From Acidobacteriota bacterium (GTDB lineage: Bacteria; Acidobacteriota; Thermoanaerobaculia; UBA5066): a stretch of DNA of 45,010 bases. The notes below the pieces were generated by a model. It was not told the DNA's origin. It made no database searches and worked only from the letters and a program-made list of their open reading frames with translations. The DNA is taken from the NCBI GenBank assembly GCA_030278895.1, contig JARXKK010000002.1:36512-81521 (forward strand), read 5' to 3'. Below, in pieces: positions 17,667-27,251 of the stretch; within the stretch, counting starts at the first letter, position 1; each line of letters begins with the position of its first letter. Position numbers and translations under genes: made by a program.

Positions 17667-18062
17667 TTACCTCCTGCCGGCCTCTTCGGTGCGCTCGAGA
17701 AGGGCTTCGGCAAACTCGTCGGACGTGAATCCCTGCGCGGTCGCGAGGGACAGGAACTGATCCACGAGACGCTCGAGGGCCTTCCGGCGCTCAGCGGTCT
17801 TTCTCTCCGCCTTGCGATGCGCCACGAACGTGCCCGTCCCCTGCTGCGTCTCGACGATGCCGCGGATCTCCATTTCACGGTAAGCCCGCGCGATCGTGTT
17901 GAGGTTCACGGAGAGGTCCACGGCCAGCTGGCGGACCGTGGGGAGCTGGACGCCGGGTTTCAGACGCCCGTCCGCTACCGCGAGAAGGACCTGGTCGATG
18001 ACCTGCCGGTAGAACGGCACCCCGGACGCCGTATCAAGCCGGAAGGGAACGCTCGTCTCCAT
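17667..18062 (-). CDS. GntR-family regulator, YtrA subfamily
   Basis: 131 aa. The winged helix-turn-helix (PFYRQVIDQVLLAVADGRLKPGVQLPTVRQLAVDLSVNLNTIARAYREMEIRGIVETQQGTGTFV) fills residues 15-82, followed by only a short helical tail. That short dimerisation tail is the mark of the YtrA subgroup, which usually represses its own operon and typically controls ABC transporters. Here the partner gene is a slipin. A 20-base palindrome lies eight bases before the start codon, between its probable -35 and -10 boxes, which points to autorepression. No effector-binding domain is present. Confidence 0.92.
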   Translation of the reverse strand: METSVPFRLDTASGVPFYRQVIDQVLLAVADGRLKPGVQLPTVRQLAVDLSVNLNTIARAYREMEIRGIVETQQGTGTFVAHRKAERKTAERRKALERLVDQFLSLATAQGFTSDEFAEALLERTEEAGRR

Positions 18063-18068
18063 GTCCCT

Positions 18069-18097
18069 AATGTACTAGTTGACTAGTACAATATCAA
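18069..18097 (-). promoter_or_regulatory. Promoter of the GntR-slipin operon
   Basis: On the minus strand TTGATA (18097-18092) and TACATT (18074-18069) are 17 bases apart, a fair sigma-70 match. The palindrome at 18071-18090 covers most of the spacer and part of the -10 box. Confidence 0.55.
18071..18090. promoter_or_regulatory. GntR operator, near-perfect palindrome
   Basis: TGTACTAGT-TG-ACTAGTACA has two 9-base arms that are exact inverted copies around a 2-base centre. Its position across the promoter spacer of the GntR gene is what YtrA-type autorepressors use. Confidence 0.75.
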
Positions 18098-18103
18098 GGC
18101 GAT

Positions 18104-18505
18104 TCAGGCGACGTCGGCGAGAGTCGTCTTCTCGAGCTTCGTGGAGACGAAGTCCCGGATCTCCTTGAACACCTTCAGGAGCCTCTTCTCGCGTTCCACG
18201 GGCGTCGACTCGTAGAAATACGTGCTGACCGAATCCGTAGGCGCGAGGGCCCCGTCGAGCAGGCGGACGACCTCTGCCAGCGTGATCTTCGAGGCAGGGC
18301 GCCCGAGCCGGTAGCCCCCGTGCGGCCCCTTCCGGCTCCTCACGAGGCCCGCCCGTTTGAGCGCCATCAGGAGCTGCTCGAGGAACTTCGCGGGCAGCCC
18401 CTGGGCCTCCGCAATGGCGGAAACCGCGACGTACCCCTCGCCCTTCGCGCGGGCGAGGTGGACGAGCGCGAGGAGGGCGTATTCGCTGCGGCGGGTGAGC
18501 TTCAC
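18104..18505 (-). CDS. Rrf2-family transcriptional regulator (cysteine-free)
   Basis: 133 aa from GTG 18505, which gives the classic Rrf2 N-terminus MKLTRRSEYALLALVHLA; the ORF track's ATG start adds 35 residues read across the promoter. The winged helix includes VSAIAEAQGLPAKFLEQLLMALKRAGLVRSRKGPHGGYRLGRP, the standard Rrf2 DNA-recognition block. The loop that carries the Fe-S cysteines in IscR/NsrR has none here, and the whole protein lacks Cys, so it is not a cluster sensor. That resembles CymR, the sulfur-metabolism repressor. It is divergent from a sulfate uptake operon with an IscR-like operator in between, so control of sulfate transport is the likely role. Confidence 0.88.
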   Translation of the reverse strand: MKLTRRSEYALLALVHLARAKGEGYVAVSAIAEAQGLPAKFLEQLLMALKRAGLVRSRKGPHGGYRLGRPASKITLAEVVRLLDGALAPTDSVSTYFYESTPVEREKRLLKVFKEIRDFVSTKLEKTTLADVA

Positions 18506-18529
18506 GAGTTGATTGTCCTCCCTCGGATA

Positions 18530-18554
18530 ATACTTGACTAGACTAGTGGGATAA
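18530..18554. promoter_or_regulatory. Rrf2/IscR-type operator between regulator and sulfate operon
   Basis: ATACTTGACTAGACTAGTGGGATAA has the interrupted dyad layout of IscR type-1 sites (ATA-x3-GACT-x5-AGT-x3-TA). It covers the -35 region of the sulfate operon promoter and also a TATTAT -10-like box of the Rrf2 gene on the minus strand, so one bound dimer could repress both. Confidence 0.6.
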
Positions 18555-18561
18555 GTAACAT
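18534..18561 (+). promoter_or_regulatory. Promoter of the sulfate ABC transporter operon
   Basis: TTGACT (18534-18539) and TAACAT (18556-18561), spaced by 16 bases, lie about 42 bases before the first codon of the substrate-binding protein. The -35 is inside the Rrf2-type operator. Confidence 0.5.
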
Positions 18562-18603
18562 AAAGGAAGCGAAGAAGAAGATTCTCATAGAAGGTAATAG
18601 GGC

Positions 18604-19587
18604 ATGGCACCGTCCGGTCTGCTTCTCCTGACGTTCATCCTCGCGTCGCCTCCCGCGGCGCTTCTGAACGTCTCCTACGACCCGACGCGCGAGCTTTACG
18701 ACGAGATCAACACCGCGTTTCGTCGTTCGTGGGAACCGACCCACGGCCCGCTTGCGATCCGCCAGTCGCACGGCGGCTCGGGAAAGCAGGCCCGCGCGGT
18801 CATCGACGGGCTCGAGGCCGACGTGGTGACGCTCGCCCTCGCGGGCGACATCGACGCGATCGCCGACAGGAGCGGCCTTCTCCCGGCCGCGTGGCAATCC
18901 CGGCTGCCGCAGAACAGCGCCCCGTACACGTCCACGATCGTTCTCGTCGTCCGCAAGGGCAACCCGAAGAAGATCCGCGACTGGGAGGACCTCGGAAGGC
19001 CAGGCGTCGCCGTCATCACGCCGAATCCGAAGACCTCGGGCGGAGCGCGCTGGAACCACCTCGCGGCGTGGGGCTGGGCGCTTCGCCGGCCCGGCGGGAA
19101 CGAGGCGGCTGCGCGCGATTTCATGACCCGCTTCTACAAAAACGTCCCGGTCCTCGATGCCGGTGCCCGCGGGTCGACCGTGACATTTGCGGAGCGGGGC
19201 CTCGGAGACGTCCTCGTCGCATGGGAGAACGAGGCCCTGCTCCTGACGAGGGGGATCGGCAAGGGCAGATTCGAGATCGTCGTCCCGTCCGCCAGCATCC
19301 TCGCCGAGCCGCCGGTCGCCCTCGTCGACAGGAACGCCGACAAGCACGGGACGCGCGCGGCGGCTCAGGCCTACCTGGAATTTCTCTATACGGACGAGGG
19401 GCAGACGATCGTCGCGAAACACTACTACCGCCCACGTGCCGCGGGCGTCCTCGCCCGCCACGCCATGGAATTCCCGAAGATCTCGCTCTTCACGATCGAC
19501 GAGGTCTTCGGCGGCTGGAAAAAGGCTCAGAGAGCCCACTTCGAGGACGGCGGCATCTTCGATCAGCTCGCCGTGCCAGCCAGATGA
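18604..19587 (+). CDS. Sulfate/thiosulfate ABC transporter, periplasmic binding protein
   Basis: 327 aa. A short signal peptide ([14 protein letters not shown]) precedes [20 protein letters not shown], the signature opening of Sbp/CysP proteins. Ligand-site segments [26 protein letters not shown] and [19 protein letters not shown] are intact, as is the C-terminal [28 protein letters not shown]. It captures sulfate or thiosulfate and delivers it to the membrane permease. Sbp and CysP cannot be separated here, so no symbol is given. It is the first gene of a three-gene operon joined by ATGA overlaps. Confidence 0.94.
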   Translation: MAPSGLLLLTFILASPPAALLNVSYDPTRELYDEINTAFRRSWEPTHGPLAIRQSHGGSGKQARAVIDGLEADVVTLALAGDIDAIADRSGLLPAAWQSRLPQNSAPYTSTIVLVVRKGNPKKIRDWEDLGRPGVAVITPNPKTSGGARWNHLAAWGWALRRPGGNEAAARDFMTRFYKNVPVLDAGARGSTVTFAERGLGDVLVAWENEALLLTRGIGKGRFEIVVPSASILAEPPVALVDRNADKHGTRAAAQAYLEFLYTDEGQTIVAKHYYRPRAAGVLARHAMEFPKISLFTIDEVFGGWKKAQRAHFEDGGIFDQLAVPAR

Positions 19588-21263
19588 GCGGCGCCACCCG
19601 CCGCCACGGCGTCCTCCCCGGATTCGGGCCGGCCCTCTCGCTGGCGAGCCTCTACGTGGGACTCGTCGTCGTCCTGCCGCTCGCGGCCCTCGCCCTGCGC
19701 GCCACGAGCCTGACGGGGCCGGACTTCGTCCGCATCGTCACCGCGCCCCGGGCACTCGCCGCCTACAAGCTGAGCTTTGGCGCCGCCTTCCTCGCCGCGC
19801 TCCTGAACGCCGTCTTCGGGCTCCTCGTCGCGTGGGTCCTCGCGCGCTACCGCTTCCGCGGCCGTGCGCTCCTCGACGCGTTCGTGGACTTCCCGTTCGC
19901 GCTTCCGACGGCGGTCGCCGGACTCACGCTGACGGCGCTCTATTCGGGCCAGGGCTGGATCGGGCGGTTCCTCGAGCCGCACGGGCTCAAGGTCGCATTC
20001 GCGCCCGCGGGCGTCGTCCTCGCGCTCACGTTCGTCGGCCTGCCGTTCGTCGTGCGCGCCGTCCAGCCCGTCCTTCAGGACCTCGACCCCGAGCTCGAGG
20101 AGGCCGCCGGCGTCCTCGGAGCCTCGCGCCTGCAGGCGTTCCTCCGCGTCGTCTTCCCAAACCTTCTTCCGCCGCTCCTCACGGGCTTCACGCTCGCGTT
20201 CGCGCGCGCGCTGGGGGAGTACGGCTCGATCGTCTTCATCTCCGGGAACCTCCCGATGAAGACCGAGATCGCGCCGCTCCTGATCGTGACGAAGCTCGAG
20301 CAGTTCGACGAGGCCGGCGCCACGGCGATCGCCGTCGTCCTCCTCCTCGCCTCGTTCGCGCTCGTCTTCGCCGCCAACACACTCCAGCGTTGGACGCGGC
20401 GGCTCGCCGGCGCCTCCGCGATGACCGCGAGCCGAGGTTTCCGCCCCGCGCCGACGCTCCTCGAACGGCCGGCCGTTCGAAGGGGCCTCATCGCAGCCGC
20501 GATGGCATTCCTCGGGCTCTTCGTCTTCCTCCCGCTCGGGTCCGTCTTCGCGCAGGCTCTCCGCAAAGGCCCGGCGGCCTATTGCGCTGCCATCACGGAG
20601 CCGAACGCCCTCGCCGCGATCCGGCTCACGCTCCTGACGGCCGCGCTCGTCGTGCCGTTCCACCTCGTGTTCGGCCTCGCCACGGCCTGGCTCGTCGCGA
20701 AGTTCCGCTTCCGCGGCAAGCCCCTCCTCGTGACACTCGTGGACCTTCCGTTCGCGGTCTCCCCCGTGATCGGCGGCCTCGCCCTCGTCCTGCTCTTCGG
20801 GCGGCGAGGCCTCCTCGGGCCCTTTCTCGCGGCGCACGATTGGAAGGTGATCTACGCGGTGCCGGGAATCGTCCTCGCGACGATCTTCGTGACCTTCCCG
20901 TTCGTGACGCGCGAGGTCCTCGCGGTCCTGGAAGCGCAGGGCAACGACGAGGAGGAGGCCGCGCTCACGCTCGGTGCCGGCGGGTGGCAGACGTTCTTCC
21001 GCGTGACGCTTCCGAAGGTGCGCTGGGGGCTCCTCTACGGCGTCGTCCTGTGCAACGCGCGGGCGATGGGAGAATTCGGCGCCGTGTCGGTCGTGTCGGG
21101 TCACATTCGCGGCTTGACGAACACGATTCCGCTCCACGCGGAGATCCTCTACAACGAGTACGACCTCGCCGGCGCGTTCGCCGTCGCGTCGCTCCTGACG
21201 TTCCTCGCGCTCGTGACGCTCGGCGTCCGAAAGCTCGAAGAAGCGCGGGAGGCCGCGCGATGA
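19584..21263 (+). CDS. Fused sulfate ABC permease (CysT-CysW in one ORF)
   Basis: 559 aa holding two complete permease units. Residues 1-275 match CysT, with its EAA loop [30 protein letters not shown] and the [12 protein letters not shown] segment. Residues 290-559 match CysW, with [30 protein letters not shown] and the terminal [21 protein letters not shown]. Each unit has about six membrane helices. There is no stop between them; an internal ATG (codon 280, AMTASRG) marks where a separate cysW start would lie. In most bacteria these are two genes, so this is a fusion unless a base error removed a stop. Overlaps of four bases link it to both neighbours. Confidence 0.9.
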   Translation: MSGATRRHGVLPGFGPALSLASLYVGLVVVLPLAALALRATSLTGPDFVRIVTAPRALAAYKLSFGAAFLAALLNAVFGLLVAWVLARYRFRGRALLDAFVDFPFALPTAVAGLTLTALYSGQGWIGRFLEPHGLKVAFAPAGVVLALTFVGLPFVVRAVQPVLQDLDPELEEAAGVLGASRLQAFLRVVFPNLLPPLLTGFTLAFARALGEYGSIVFISGNLPMKTEIAPLLIVTKLEQFDEAGATAIAVVLLLASFALVFAANTLQRWTRRLAGASAMTASRGFRPAPTLLERPAVRRGLIAAAMAFLGLFVFLPLGSVFAQALRKGPAAYCAAITEPNALAAIRLTLLTAALVVPFHLVFGLATAWLVAKFRFRGKPLLVTLVDLPFAVSPVIGGLALVLLFGRRGLLGPFLAAHDWKVIYAVPGIVLATIFVTFPFVTREVLAVLEAQGNDEEEAALTLGAGGWQTFFRVTLPKVRWGLLYGVVLCNARAMGEFGAVSVVSGHIRGLTNTIPLHAEILYNEYDLAGAFAVASLLTFLALVTLGVRKLEEAREAAR

Positions 21264-21997
21264 GCGTCGAGGTCAGGAACCTCGCGCGGCGCTTCACGGA
21301 CGACGGCCCGCCCGCCGTGGCCGACGTGTCGTTCACGGCGCCAACCGGCGCGATCACGGCCGTGCTCGGCCCCTCGGGCGCGGGGAAATCGACGGTCCTC
21401 CGGATCATCGCGGGCCTCGAGGAGCCCGACGGGGGCCGCGTCCTCCTCTCGGGCGAGGACGTCACGGAGACCTCCGTCCAGAAGCGCGGCGTCGGCTTCG
21501 TCTTCCAGGGCTACGCGCTCTTCGGGCACCTCTCGGTTCGCGAGAACGTCGTCTTCGGCCCGCGCGTCCGTGGCGTCCCCCGAAAGAAAGCCCTGGCGCT
21601 CGCGAACGAGCTTCTCCACCGCGTGCAGCTCGACGGCCTCGGCGACCGACGCCCCTCGGAGCTCTCGGGCGGCCAGCGGCAGCGTGTCGCGTTCGCGCGC
21701 GCCCTCGCGGTCAGCCCGCGCGTCCTCCTCCTCGACGAGCCGTTCGGCGCCCTCGACGCCGGCGTGCGGCTCGAGCTCGGCGAGTGGCTGCTCAGGTTGC
21801 ACGACGAAACCGGCCTCACGACGCTCCTCGTCACGCACGACCAACCCGAAGCGTTCGCGCTCGCCGGGCACGTCGTCGTGCTTCTCGACGGCACGGTCGC
21901 TCAGGCCGGCACGCCCGGGGAGCTGCGCGCGCATCCGAAAGGCGAGCGCCTCGCGTCCTTCCTCCGTGTCGTGAGGCGCCAGCCCGCCGCCTCCTGA
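21260..21997 (+). CDS. cysA: Sulfate ABC transporter ATP-binding protein, short form
   Basis: 245 aa. Walker [10 protein letters not shown] (37-45), Q-loop FVFQGYALF, signature LSGGQRQR (135-142), Walker B LLLDEP (156-161) and switch His193 are all present, so it should hydrolyse [24 protein letters not shown] is typical of CysA. The protein ends soon after the nucleotide-binding domain, about 100 residues shorter than the usual CysA, so the C-terminal regulatory/TOBE domain is absent. As the last gene of the operon it supplies both copies of the ATPase for the fused permease. Confidence 0.93.
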   Translation: MSVEVRNLARRFTDDGPPAVADVSFTAPTGAITAVLGPSGAGKSTVLRIIAGLEEPDGGRVLLSGEDVTETSVQKRGVGFVFQGYALFGHLSVRENVVFGPRVRGVPRKKALALANELLHRVQLDGLGDRRPSELSGGQRQRVAFARALAVSPRVLLLDEPFGALDAGVRLELGEWLLRLHDETGLTTLLVTHDQPEAFALAGHVVVLLDGTVAQAGTPGELRAHPKGERLASFLRVVRRQPAAS

Positions 21998-22041
21998 CGC
22001 GAATCCCCGAACCAGTTACGCTTCCCCCCGGGGAGGCGCAG

Positions 22042-24696
22042 ATGGCACAGGCCGGACCGCTCGATCCGGAGTCCCTTCGCCTTGAAGAGGACCGTTCCCG
22101 GAAGGCGAACTGGAAACGCTGGGGGCCTTACCTCTCCGAAAGGCAGTGGGGAACCGTCCGCGAGGACTACAGCCCCGACGGATCGGCCTGGACGTACTTC
22201 CCCCACGACGCCGCGCCTTCTCGCGCCTACCGCTGGGGCGAGGACGGCATCGCCGGAATCGGTGACCGCCACGGCAGCCTCTGCTTCGCGCTCGCGTTCT
22301 GGAACGGGAAGGATCCGATCCTCAAGGAGCGCCTCTTCGGCCTCACGGGTCCGGAGGGGAATCACGGCGAGGACGTCAAGGAGTACTACTTCTATCTCGA
22401 CTCGACGCCGACGCACTCGTACATGCGGATGCTCTACAAGTACCCGCAGGCCGAGTTCCCCTATGCGAAGCTGCGCGAGGAGAGCGCCCGACGCGGCAGG
22501 CAGGAACCGGAATACGAGCTCCTCGACACGGGCGTGTTCCACGAAGATCGCTACTTCGACATCTTCGTCACGTACGCGAAGGCCGCTCCCGAGGACATCC
22601 TCGTCGAGATCGAAATCGTGAACCGGGGCCCCGATGCGGCCCCGATTCACGTTCTCCCGACGCTCTGGTTCCGCAACACCTGGTCGTGGGGCCTCGAGAC
22701 CCGAAAGCCGCGCGTCAGAAAAGCCGAGGGGCCCCGGGGAGCCGCGGCGGTCTCGATCACGCATCTCGCGTACGGCGACCGGACGCTCTATGCCGAAGGC
22801 CGGCCCGATCTCCTCTTCACCGAGAACGAGACGAACAAGCGGCGTCTCTTCAACGCCGACAACGACGGGCCTTACGTGAAGGACGCCTTCCACGACCGCG
22901 TCGTCCGCGGCGTCACCGGTGCCGTGAATCCGGAAGGCTTCGGGACCAAGGCCGCCGCGTGGTACCGCGTGGACGCGCCGGCGGGCAGCTCGCAGAAGAT
23001 TCGGCTGCGCCTCGCCGATTCAAACTGTGAGGAAGCGTTTGGAGCCGGTTTCGACGCGATCCTCGCCGCGCGCCACGGCGAGGCGGACGCCTTCTACGCG
23101 GACGTGATTCCGAGAGACATCTCGGACGACGCGAAGAGCGTCATGCGCCAGTCGTTCGGAGGGCTGCTCTGGAGCAAGCAGTATTACGGCTTCGAGATCG
23201 CCCGCTGGCTGAAGGGTGATCCGGACCAGCCGCCGCCGCCGGCGGAACGAAAGCACGGCCGCGATTCCGAGTGGGGCCATCTCTTCAACGCTGACGTCAT
23301 CTCGATGCCCGACAAGTGGGAGTACCCATGGTACGCGGCCTGGGATCTTGCCTTCCACACGGTCCCGATCGCGCTCGTGGATCCCGACTTCGCCAAGCAG
23401 CAGCTCATCCTGCTGCTTCGCGAGTGGTACATGCATCCGAACGGCCAGCTTCCCGCCTACGAGTGGAAGTTCTCGGACGTGAACCCGCCGGTGCATGCGT
23501 GGGCCGCGTGGCGCGTTTACAAGATCGACGCGAAGCGCTCCGGCAAGCCCGACCGCAAGTTCCTCGAGCGCGTCTTCCACAAGCTGCTCCTGAACTTCAC
23601 GTGGTGGGTAAACCGCAAGGACGAGGAGGGTCGCAACGTCTTCCAGGGCGGCTTTCTGGGCCTCGACAACATCGGCGTCTTCGACCGCAGCGCTCCCCTG
23701 CCAACCGGCGGCCATCTCGAGCAATCCGACGGCACGAGCTGGATGGGCATGTACTGCCTGAACATGCTCGCGATCGCCCTCGAGCTCTCGCGTGAGGACT
23801 CCGCCTACGAAGACGTCGCCTCGAAGTTCTTCGAGCACTTCGTCTACATCGCGCGCGCGATGAACGACCTGGGAGGCGAAGGCATCGAGCTCTGGGACCA
23901 GCAGGACGGTTTCTACTACGACGTCCTGCATCTCCCGGGAGGTGACCGATTCCCGGTGCGCGTGCGCTCCATGGTCGGGCTCATCCCGCTTTTCGCCGTC
24001 GAGACGCTCGAACCCGAGGTCGTGGACCGTCTGCCCGGCTTCAAGCGCCGGATGCAGTGGTTCATCGACAACCGCCCGGATTTCGCGAGCCACGTCGAGA
24101 CGATCTCGACGGACGAGGGCCCGCGCCGCTTTCTCTCGCTCGTGAACCGCCACCGTCTCAAGTCCGTGTGCGGGTACCTTCTCGACCCCGAGGAATTTCT
24201 CTCGGACTTCGGCATCCGCGCCCTCTCGCGGCATCACAAGGCGCACCCCTACGTCCTCGACGTCAAGGGCATCGAGCACCGCGTGGGTTATGAGCCGGCG
24301 GAATCGTCCACCGGGCTCTTCGGCGGCAACTCGAACTGGCGCGGGCCGATCTGGTTCCCGGTGAACTACCTCATCATCGAGTCTCTCCAGAAGTTCCATC
24401 ACTTCCTCGGCGATTCCTACACGGTCGAGCTGCCCGCCGGGTCCGGGAACCACACCACGCTCTGGAACGTCGCGGGCGAGCTCTCGAGGCGCCTCACGCG
24501 GATCTTCCTTCGCGACGAGAGCGGCCGTCGCCCGGTCTACGGCGGCACCGAGATCTTCCAGACCGATCCCCACTGGCGCGACTACGTCCTCTTCTACGAG
24601 TACTTTCACGGGGACGTTGGGGCGGGAATCGGCGCCAGCCATCAGACGGGATGGACCGGCCTCGTCGCCAAGCTGCTTCAGCAGAGCGGCGAATGA
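22042..24696 (+). CDS. GH63-like glucosidase (MGH1-type domain)
   Basis: 884 aa from ATG 22042 (GGGGAGG upstream); the ORF track's earlier start runs through cysA. The N-terminal part is a beta-sandwich ([23 protein letters not shown]). The rest is an (alpha/alpha)6 barrel with [37 protein letters not shown] and [30 protein letters not shown], typical of bacterial relatives of mannosyl-oligosaccharide glucosidase. It probably hydrolyses alpha-glucosides; the exact substrate is unknown. No signal peptide is present, so it should be cytosolic. It overlaps the debranching enzyme gene by four bases, suggesting joint work on glycogen-type or trehalose-type glucans. Confidence 0.85.
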   Translation: MAQAGPLDPESLRLEEDRSRKANWKRWGPYLSERQWGTVREDYSPDGSAWTYFPHDAAPSRAYRWGEDGIAGIGDRHGSLCFALAFWNGKDPILKERLFGLTGPEGNHGEDVKEYYFYLDSTPTHSYMRMLYKYPQAEFPYAKLREESARRGRQEPEYELLDTGVFHEDRYFDIFVTYAKAAPEDILVEIEIVNRGPDAAPIHVLPTLWFRNTWSWGLETRKPRVRKAEGPRGAAAVSITHLAYGDRTLYAEGRPDLLFTENETNKRRLFNADNDGPYVKDAFHDRVVRGVTGAVNPEGFGTKAAAWYRVDAPAGSSQKIRLRLADSNCEEAFGAGFDAILAARHGEADAFYADVIPRDISDDAKSVMRQSFGGLLWSKQYYGFEIARWLKGDPDQPPPPAERKHGRDSEWGHLFNADVISMPDKWEYPWYAAWDLAFHTVPIALVDPDFAKQQLILLLREWYMHPNGQLPAYEWKFSDVNPPVHAWAAWRVYKIDAKRSGKPDRKFLERVFHKLLLNFTWWVNRKDEEGRNVFQGGFLGLDNIGVFDRSAPLPTGGHLEQSDGTSWMGMYCLNMLAIALELSREDSAYEDVASKFFEHFVYIARAMNDLGGEGIELWDQQDGFYYDVLHLPGGDRFPVRVRSMVGLIPLFAVETLEPEVVDRLPGFKRRMQWFIDNRPDFASHVETISTDEGPRRFLSLVNRHRLKSVCGYLLDPEEFLSDFGIRALSRHHKAHPYVLDVKGIEHRVGYEPAESSTGLFGGNSNWRGPIWFPVNYLIIESLQKFHHFLGDSYTVELPAGSGNHTTLWNVAGELSRRLTRIFLRDESGRRPVYGGTEIFQTDPHWRDYVLFYEYFHGDVGAGIGASHQTGWTGLVAKLLQQSGE

Positions 24697-26696
24697 CCTC
24701 CGGGAGAGGCGAGCCCGACAGGCGCGAGTGGCTCGAGACGAACGGCCTCGGCGGCTACGCGATGTCCACGGTCACCGGCGAAAACACGCGCCGGTATCAC
24801 GGCCTCCTCGTCGCCGCGACGAAGCCTCCCGTCGGCCGTGTGGTCATCCTCTCGAAGCTCGAGGAGACACTCGTCGTGAACGGCCGGCGGATGGACCTGT
24901 CGACGAACCGCTTCCCCGGCGTCACGCACCCGGAAGGCTTCCGTTTCATTTCGAGCTTTCGGAGCGACCCGTTCCCGACGTTCACGTGGGACGTGGACGG
25001 CATCACCCTCGAGAAGGAAGTCTTCATGCCCCACGGCGAGAACACCGTATGCGTCACGTGGCGACTCGTGAAGAGCGGAAATGTCGGGAAGGAAGCCGGG
25101 CCGATCCGCCTCGAGGTGCGTCCGCTCGTCGCGTTCCGCGACGCACACGCGCTGACGCACGAGAATGCGGAGCTCGACAGGACGGTCTCGATCGAAGAGG
25201 GCAGGGTCAGAATTGCGCCATACAAGAGTCTTCCTGGACTCACCTTCGCGCACGACGGAACTGCCGAAAGGGCCGGAGACTGGTACAGATTCTTCGAATA
25301 TCAGGAAGAGCGGGCGCGCGGCTTCGACGACCAGGAAGACCTCTGGAACCCATTTTCGCTTTCGTTCTCATTCACCTTCGAAGAAATCCCCGGTGGCCCC
25401 GCGGCGCGCGGCGCGGCGACGGTGATTGCCTCCACCTCCCCCCGCTCCATTTCCGATATTCACCTTCTAAGAGGATCCGAGTTGTCGCGAAGAGAGCAGA
25501 TCACCCGGCGCGCGCAGGCCGATCCCATCCGAAGCAAACTCTTCCTCTCGGCGGATCAATTCCTGGCGGTCCGGGGAAACCTGACGACCGTCATCGCCGG
25601 CTATCCATGGTTCTCGGATTGGGGCCGGGACACGATGATCGCGCTGCCCGGCCTCACGCTCTCGACGGGCCGGCCCGGCGTCGCCCGGGAGATCCTCCTT
25701 GCGTTTTCGCTGCACGTCAGCGAGGGAATGCTCCCGAACCGGTTCCCGGACGCCGGAGGGGAGCCGGAATACAACACCGTCGACGCGACGCTCTGGTATT
25801 TCGAGGCCGCGCGCCAGTACGTGGAGGCGACCGGCGACCTCACCTTTCTTCGCGACGCGCTCTTTCCCGTTCTCTCGGACATCGTCGCATGGCACGAGCG
25901 CGGGACGCGCTTCGGCATCCGGGTGGACGCCGACGGCCTCCTCGAATGGCACGCGGGGGGCGAGGCCCTCACCTGGATGGACGCGCGCGTCGGAGGACGT
26001 CCCGTCACCCCGCGCCAGGGAAAACCAGTCGAGATTCAGGCGCTCTGGTTCAACGCGCTCTGCACGATGCGGGACTTTTCGAGAAGACTCGAAGAGGGAA
26101 GTTCTGAGAAAGGGTTCGAGGAGCGTGCAGCGATCTGTCGGTCCCACTTTCTAAGAATCTTTCCGGATGAACCCGGAGGGGGACTTGTCGATTGCGTGGA
26201 CGGCACGTTCCGCGACCGCTCCATCCGCCCAAATCAGATCTTCGCCGTCAGCCTTCACCATTCGATGGTCCCGACGGCGCTCGCACAGCGCGTCCTCGCG
26301 ACCGTCGAAGAGCATCTCCTGACGCCCTACGGCCTCCGCTCCCTCTCGCCGAACGACCCCGCCTACCGCGGGCGCTACGAGGGCGGCCCCGAGGAACGCG
26401 ATTCGGCCTACCACCAGGGCACCGTGTGGCCCTGGCTGATCGGCGCCTGGGCGACCGCCTGGCGCCGCATGAACGGCGGAGCACCGGAGACCGAAGCAGC
26501 ACTGTGTGGGCGCCTCGCTCCGCTCACGGACTTCCTGCTTGGCGACGGTCTGGGCCAGCTTCCGGAGATCTTCGACGGCGACGCACCTCACCGCCCGCGC
26601 GGGTGCATCGCGCAGGCCTGGAGCGTCGCCGAGGTCCTGCGCGTCGCGGGGCCCGCGGCAGACGAGGCCAAGGAAAAGAAGGGCCGAGCGGAATAG
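24693..26696 (+). CDS. Amylo-alpha-1,6-glucosidase (glycogen debranching enzyme)
   Basis: 667 aa from ATG 24693. The N-terminal domain starts with [31 protein letters not shown], the unmistakable opening of the archaeal/bacterial GDE family (GH133-type). The C-terminal (alpha/alpha)6 barrel has [39 protein letters not shown] and [18 protein letters not shown], which include the expected acidic catalytic residues. It cleaves alpha-1,6 branch points of glycogen-like polymers in the cytosol. The central part contains three short AT-rich stretches, two with TTCTAAG cores, that differ from the surrounding codon use. Confidence 0.93.
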   Translation: MTSGRGEPDRREWLETNGLGGYAMSTVTGENTRRYHGLLVAATKPPVGRVVILSKLEETLVVNGRRMDLSTNRFPGVTHPEGFRFISSFRSDPFPTFTWDVDGITLEKEVFMPHGENTVCVTWRLVKSGNVGKEAGPIRLEVRPLVAFRDAHALTHENAELDRTVSIEEGRVRIAPYKSLPGLTFAHDGTAERAGDWYRFFEYQEERARGFDDQEDLWNPFSLSFSFTFEEIPGGPAARGAATVIASTSPRSISDIHLLRGSELSRREQITRRAQADPIRSKLFLSADQFLAVRGNLTTVIAGYPWFSDWGRDTMIALPGLTLSTGRPGVAREILLAFSLHVSEGMLPNRFPDAGGEPEYNTVDATLWYFEAARQYVEATGDLTFLRDALFPVLSDIVAWHERGTRFGIRVDADGLLEWHAGGEALTWMDARVGGRPVTPRQGKPVEIQALWFNALCTMRDFSRRLEEGSSEKGFEERAAICRSHFLRIFPDEPGGGLVDCVDGTFRDRSIRPNQIFAVSLHHSMVPTALAQRVLATVEEHLLTPYGLRSLSPNDPAYRGRYEGGPEERDSAYHQGTVWPWLIGAWATAWRRMNGGAPETEAALCGRLAPLTDFLLGDGLGQLPEIFDGDAPHRPRGCIAQAWSVAEVLRVAGPAADEAKEKKGRAE

Positions 26697-26719
26697 GTCC
26701 GGGGCGATCCGGCATTCAA

Positions 26720-26734
26720 GGTCATCTCATGACC
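26720..26734. promoter_or_regulatory. Inverted repeat upstream of the RiPP cluster
   Basis: GGTCAT-CTC-ATGACC is a perfect 6-base inverted repeat with a 3-base centre, in the 157-base gap before the Cys-rich precursor. A TTGACT at 26751 could be a -35 box, but no good -10 follows. It could be an operator; the regulator is unknown. Confidence 0.3.
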
Positions 26735-26853
26735 ACTGATCCGCACGGCCTTGACTCTTGAATCCGAAAAGACCGATCCTGCGATGGATTCTCGTTCTCG
26801 AACATCGTCCCGGCACCGAAAGCCGGCACAAACGAAACCCAAAAGGAGGCACC

Positions 26854-27240
26854 ATGAATCGTCGTCAGTTCGCCAGCACCCTCGGAGCTGCCGTCGCCGG
26901 CATCGTCGCCGGCAAGACCCTGCTCGGCCAGGCAACTCCGGCCCCGGACAAGAGCAAGGACCACATGTGCGCCGGCAAGAACGACTGTTCGGGCCAGGGC
27001 GGCTGCAGCACGCCGGACAACGGGTGCGCGGGTCAGAACAAGTGCAAGGGCAAGGGCGGCTGCGCGTCGGCCTCCATGCGCCACGATTGCTCGGGCAAGA
27101 ACGCGTGCAAGGGCCAGGGCGGCTGCGGCACGAAGGACCACAAGTGTGCGGGATTGAACGACTGCAAGAGCCAGGGCGGCTGCGCCGTCCCCATGAAGAA
27201 GAAGAAGGCTGCTAAAGCGGCCGCACCGAAGGTCAGCTGA
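26854..27240 (+). CDS. Cys-rich bufferin-like RiPP precursor with twin-arginine leader
   Basis: 128 aa from ATG 26854, nine bases after AAAAGGAGG; the ORF track's 26758 start adds 32 residues across the promoter. The leader MNRRQFASTLGAAVAGIVAG has the RRxF-hydrophobic layout of a Tat signal. The core, residues 39-110, is four repeats of C(A/S)GxNxC(K/S)xxGGC, each with Cys spaced C-x5-C-x5-C, 12 Cys in total; a Lys/Ala tail follows. A DUF692/MNIO gene and a DUF2063 gene follow directly, the context of bufferins, whose cysteines are oxidised to metal-binding heterocycles. The core does not look like the DUF2282 BufA1 type, so this may be another subclass. Copper or other metal sequestration is inferred. 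Confidence 0.88.
   Translation: MNRRQFASTLGAAVAGIVAGKTLLGQATPAPDKSKDHMCAGKNDCSGQGGCSTPDNGCAGQNKCKGKGGCASASMRHDCSGKNACKGQGGCGTKDHKCAGLNDCKSQGGCAVPMKKKKAAKAAAPKVS
26968..27183 (+). repeat. Four tandem Cys-triplet repeats in the precursor
   Basis: Four 39-base units encode C-x5-C-x5-C blocks (Cys39/45/51, 58/64/70, 79/85/91, 98/104/110), separated by 18-24 base spacers. The second half of each unit keeps an almost constant DNA string, (G/A)GC(C/A)AGGGCGGCTGC, which suggests growth by unequal duplication. Confidence 0.9.
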
Positions 27241-27251
27241 AGTCTTTTCCG

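Noticed and set aside
26751-26780. TTGACT as -35 for the RiPP operon
   Set aside because: No -10 better than 3 of 6 bases at 16-18 base spacing; not listed as a promoter.
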